From Ignavibacteriales bacterium (lineage in GTDB: Bacteria > Bacteroidota > Ignavibacteria > UBA10030), in NCBI GenBank assembly GCA_016218005.1, contig JACRFF010000292.1, positions 1 through 6,874 of the forward strand: 6,874 nucleotides of DNA, read 5' to 3'. The position numbers and the translations under genes are program-made. Within the stretch, counting starts at the first letter, position 1. Every line of letters starts with the position of its first letter. Below the pieces are notes generated by a model that worked only from the letters and a program-made list of their open reading frames with translations, ran no database searches and was not told where the DNA came from. This document shows, one piece after another, positions 5,880-6,874 of this stretch.

Positions 5880-6874
5880 AACGCACTATGATTGCACTAC
5901 TGATCGGCCTGCTTGCCTCGGTGGTGCTTGCACAGAAAGATGGCGATGCCACAAGTGGCAGTCGGGCGAAATCGTTCAGCGTCGGCAAAGGGGGCAACCT
6001 CGAAGTGAGCACCAATGTCGGCGAGATTCACATTGCTCCGTGGGAAAAGAATGAGGTCTACGTTCGTGTCGAAGGAATCGACGAGGAAGACCTCGACCGG
6101 CTCAAGATGTCCCAGAATGGCAACACGGTGCGCGTCACCTTCAAGCCGCGCTATAGCAACTACGGCAGCGTTCGGTTTGAAATCAACGTGCCGTCGCAAT
6201 TCAACCTTGAGCTGAAAACTTCCGGCGGCGACCTTATCATTGCCGGTGCGATCAACGGCAAAATCAAAGGGACGACGGCAGGCGGCGAAATCCGTCTCGG
6301 CAATGTTGACGGCACGGTGGAAATGACTACTTCCGGCGGCAACGTGCGCGCCGGCGACATCTCCGGCGATGGCTACCTGCGCACGGCAGGCGGCGATATC
6401 GATGTCGGCAAGGTCGGCGGCGAGTTGGAAGTTTCCACCTCTGGCGGCGACATCAATATAACATCGGTGGTGAAGTCGGTATCCGCCAGAACAGCGGGGG
6501 GAGAGATTAGAGTGGGTAATGTTGGCGGCGAGGCGCATGTTTCCACCTCCGGCGGCGACATCAAGATGGGTAAAGTTTCCGGCCGCGTGAACATGAGCAC
6601 GGCAGGTGGGAACATTGAATTGAAAGGCGCCAGCGGCACGGTACGCGCGTCAACATCAGGCGGCGATGTGCATCTTGAAAACGTTACCGGTTCCATCGAT
6701 GCGCGGACGGCAGGCGGAGAAGTCGATGCGGAGCTGATTCCTTCGGGAAAAGGTTCCAGCAAGCTGAGTTCTTCCGGCGGCAAAGTGAGCGTTGCGGTAC
6801 CGGAACACGTCAAAGCGACGATCGAAGCCACGATCCAGATTACCGACCGAAGTCGCCGCAAAAGCGACCGGTAC
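5876..6874 (+). CDS. Secreted DUF4097-type beta-solenoid protein (3' end outside the window)
   Basis: The frame is open for 333 codons from the ATG at 5876 to the window edge with no stop, so the C-terminus is missing. Residues 1-19 are a signal peptide (MKRTMIALLIGLLASVVLA, cleavage before Q20); no lipobox cysteine is present. Residues 35-112 form a strand-rich leader (SFSVGKGGNLEVSTNVGEI...). From residue 115 to about 302 there are eleven TSGG/TAGG corners, mostly 18 residues apart, the pattern of the DUF4097 putative-adhesin family and of a right-handed parallel beta-helix. Residues 303-333 (VPEHVKATIEATIQITDR) begin the usual C-terminal cap. The protein should be periplasmic or surface exposed; its biochemical function is unknown. 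It is the third gene of the sigma/anti-sigma operon, so it may be a target, scaffold or signal partner of the HEAT-tailed anti-sigma factor. That link is inferred from context. Confidence 0.9.
   Translation, partial: MKRTMIALLIGLLASVVLAQKDGDATSGSRAKSFSVGKGGNLEVSTNVGEIHIAPWEKNEVYVRVEGIDEEDLDRLKMSQNGNTVRVTFKPRYSNYGSVRFEINVPSQFNLELKTSGGDLIIAGAINGKIKGTTAGGEIRLGNVDGTVEMTTSGGNVRAGDISGDGYLRTAGGDIDVGKVGGELEVSTSGGDINITSVVKSVSARTAGGEIRVGNVGGEAHVSTSGGDIKMGKVSGRVNMSTAGGNIELKGASGTVRASTSGGDVHLENVTGSIDARTAGGEVDAELIPSGKGSSKLSSSGGKVSVAVPEHVKATIEATIQITDRSRRKSDRY
6218..6769 (+). repeat. In-frame tandem coding repeat, 54-base turn and 108-base supermodule
   Basis: Ten consecutive solenoid turns start at 6218, 6275, 6329, 6383, 6437, 6491, 6545, 6599, 6653 and 6707, and an eleventh corner starts at 6770. 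Eight turns are exactly 18 codons (54 bases), the first is 19 and the tenth is 21. The turns alternate between TSGG and TAGG, so like turns recur every 108 bases. DNA identity between turns is mostly low, but 6413-6457 and 6521-6565 match at 38 of 45 positions with a 108-base offset. The pattern is that of an old protein repeat and not of satellite DNA. Confidence 0.9.

Noticed and set aside
6218..6793. Tandem repeat considered as a CRISPR array or satellite DNA
   Set aside because: The period is a multiple of three, the units diverge at DNA level, there are no identical repeats with unique spacers, and the pattern is explained by protein solenoid turns.
6373..6861. Long open frame on the minus strand opposite the solenoid gene (also 5897-6538)
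   Set aside because: It follows the 54-base repeat of the plus-strand gene, giving a low-complexity Pro/Ser/Thr/Leu product. The plus frame has a signal peptide, a ribosome site and a recognisable family, so this is a shadow.

Overview
The window holds six protein-coding genes in two divergent transcription units that start from one short intergenic region (about 4123-4286). No RNA genes, mobile elements or CRISPR arrays are visible. Base composition is moderate (GC slightly above 50% by eye), coding is very dense, and no gene is visibly broken. A DUF3078 outer-membrane protein together with an ECF sigma / HEAT-repeat anti-sigma / DUF4097 cluster suggests a bacterium of the Bacteroidota-Chlorobiota-Ignavibacteria assemblage or a close FCB relative. 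Clear Shine-Dalgarno sites before several genes argue against a typical Bacteroidia member. This placement is an inference.

Left unit, minus strand, read from 4122 down to 31: an N-terminally anchored alpha/beta hydrolase, a 757-residue M28 zinc peptidase fused to a multi-pass membrane region and a C-terminal soluble domain, and a DUF3078 beta-barrel-like protein. The gaps are 28 and 14 bases, so this is very likely one operon. A short hairpin follows the last stop codon.

Right unit, plus strand, from 4287 to beyond the window end: an ECF-type RNA polymerase sigma factor, a membrane anti-sigma factor (zinc-binding ZAS/zf-HC2 head, one transmembrane helix, HEAT-repeat tail predicted to be extracytoplasmic), and a secreted DUF4097 beta-solenoid protein that is cut by the window edge. 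The last gene starts at 5876 with an ATGA overlap of the anti-sigma stop and stays open for 333 codons to the edge. The layout suggests an envelope-sensing module in which the sigma factor is held by the ZAS domain and the HEAT tail, possibly with the DUF4097 protein, relays a periplasmic signal.

The most notable structure is in the DUF4097 protein: about eleven solenoid turns of mostly 18 residues in which TSGG and TAGG corners alternate without exception, so the real repeat unit is 36 residues (108 bases). Also worth attention are the HEAT-repeat sensor tail on the anti-sigma factor, the ERMP1/Fxna-like architecture of the M28 peptidase, and possible back-to-back Bacteroidota-type promoters between the two units.
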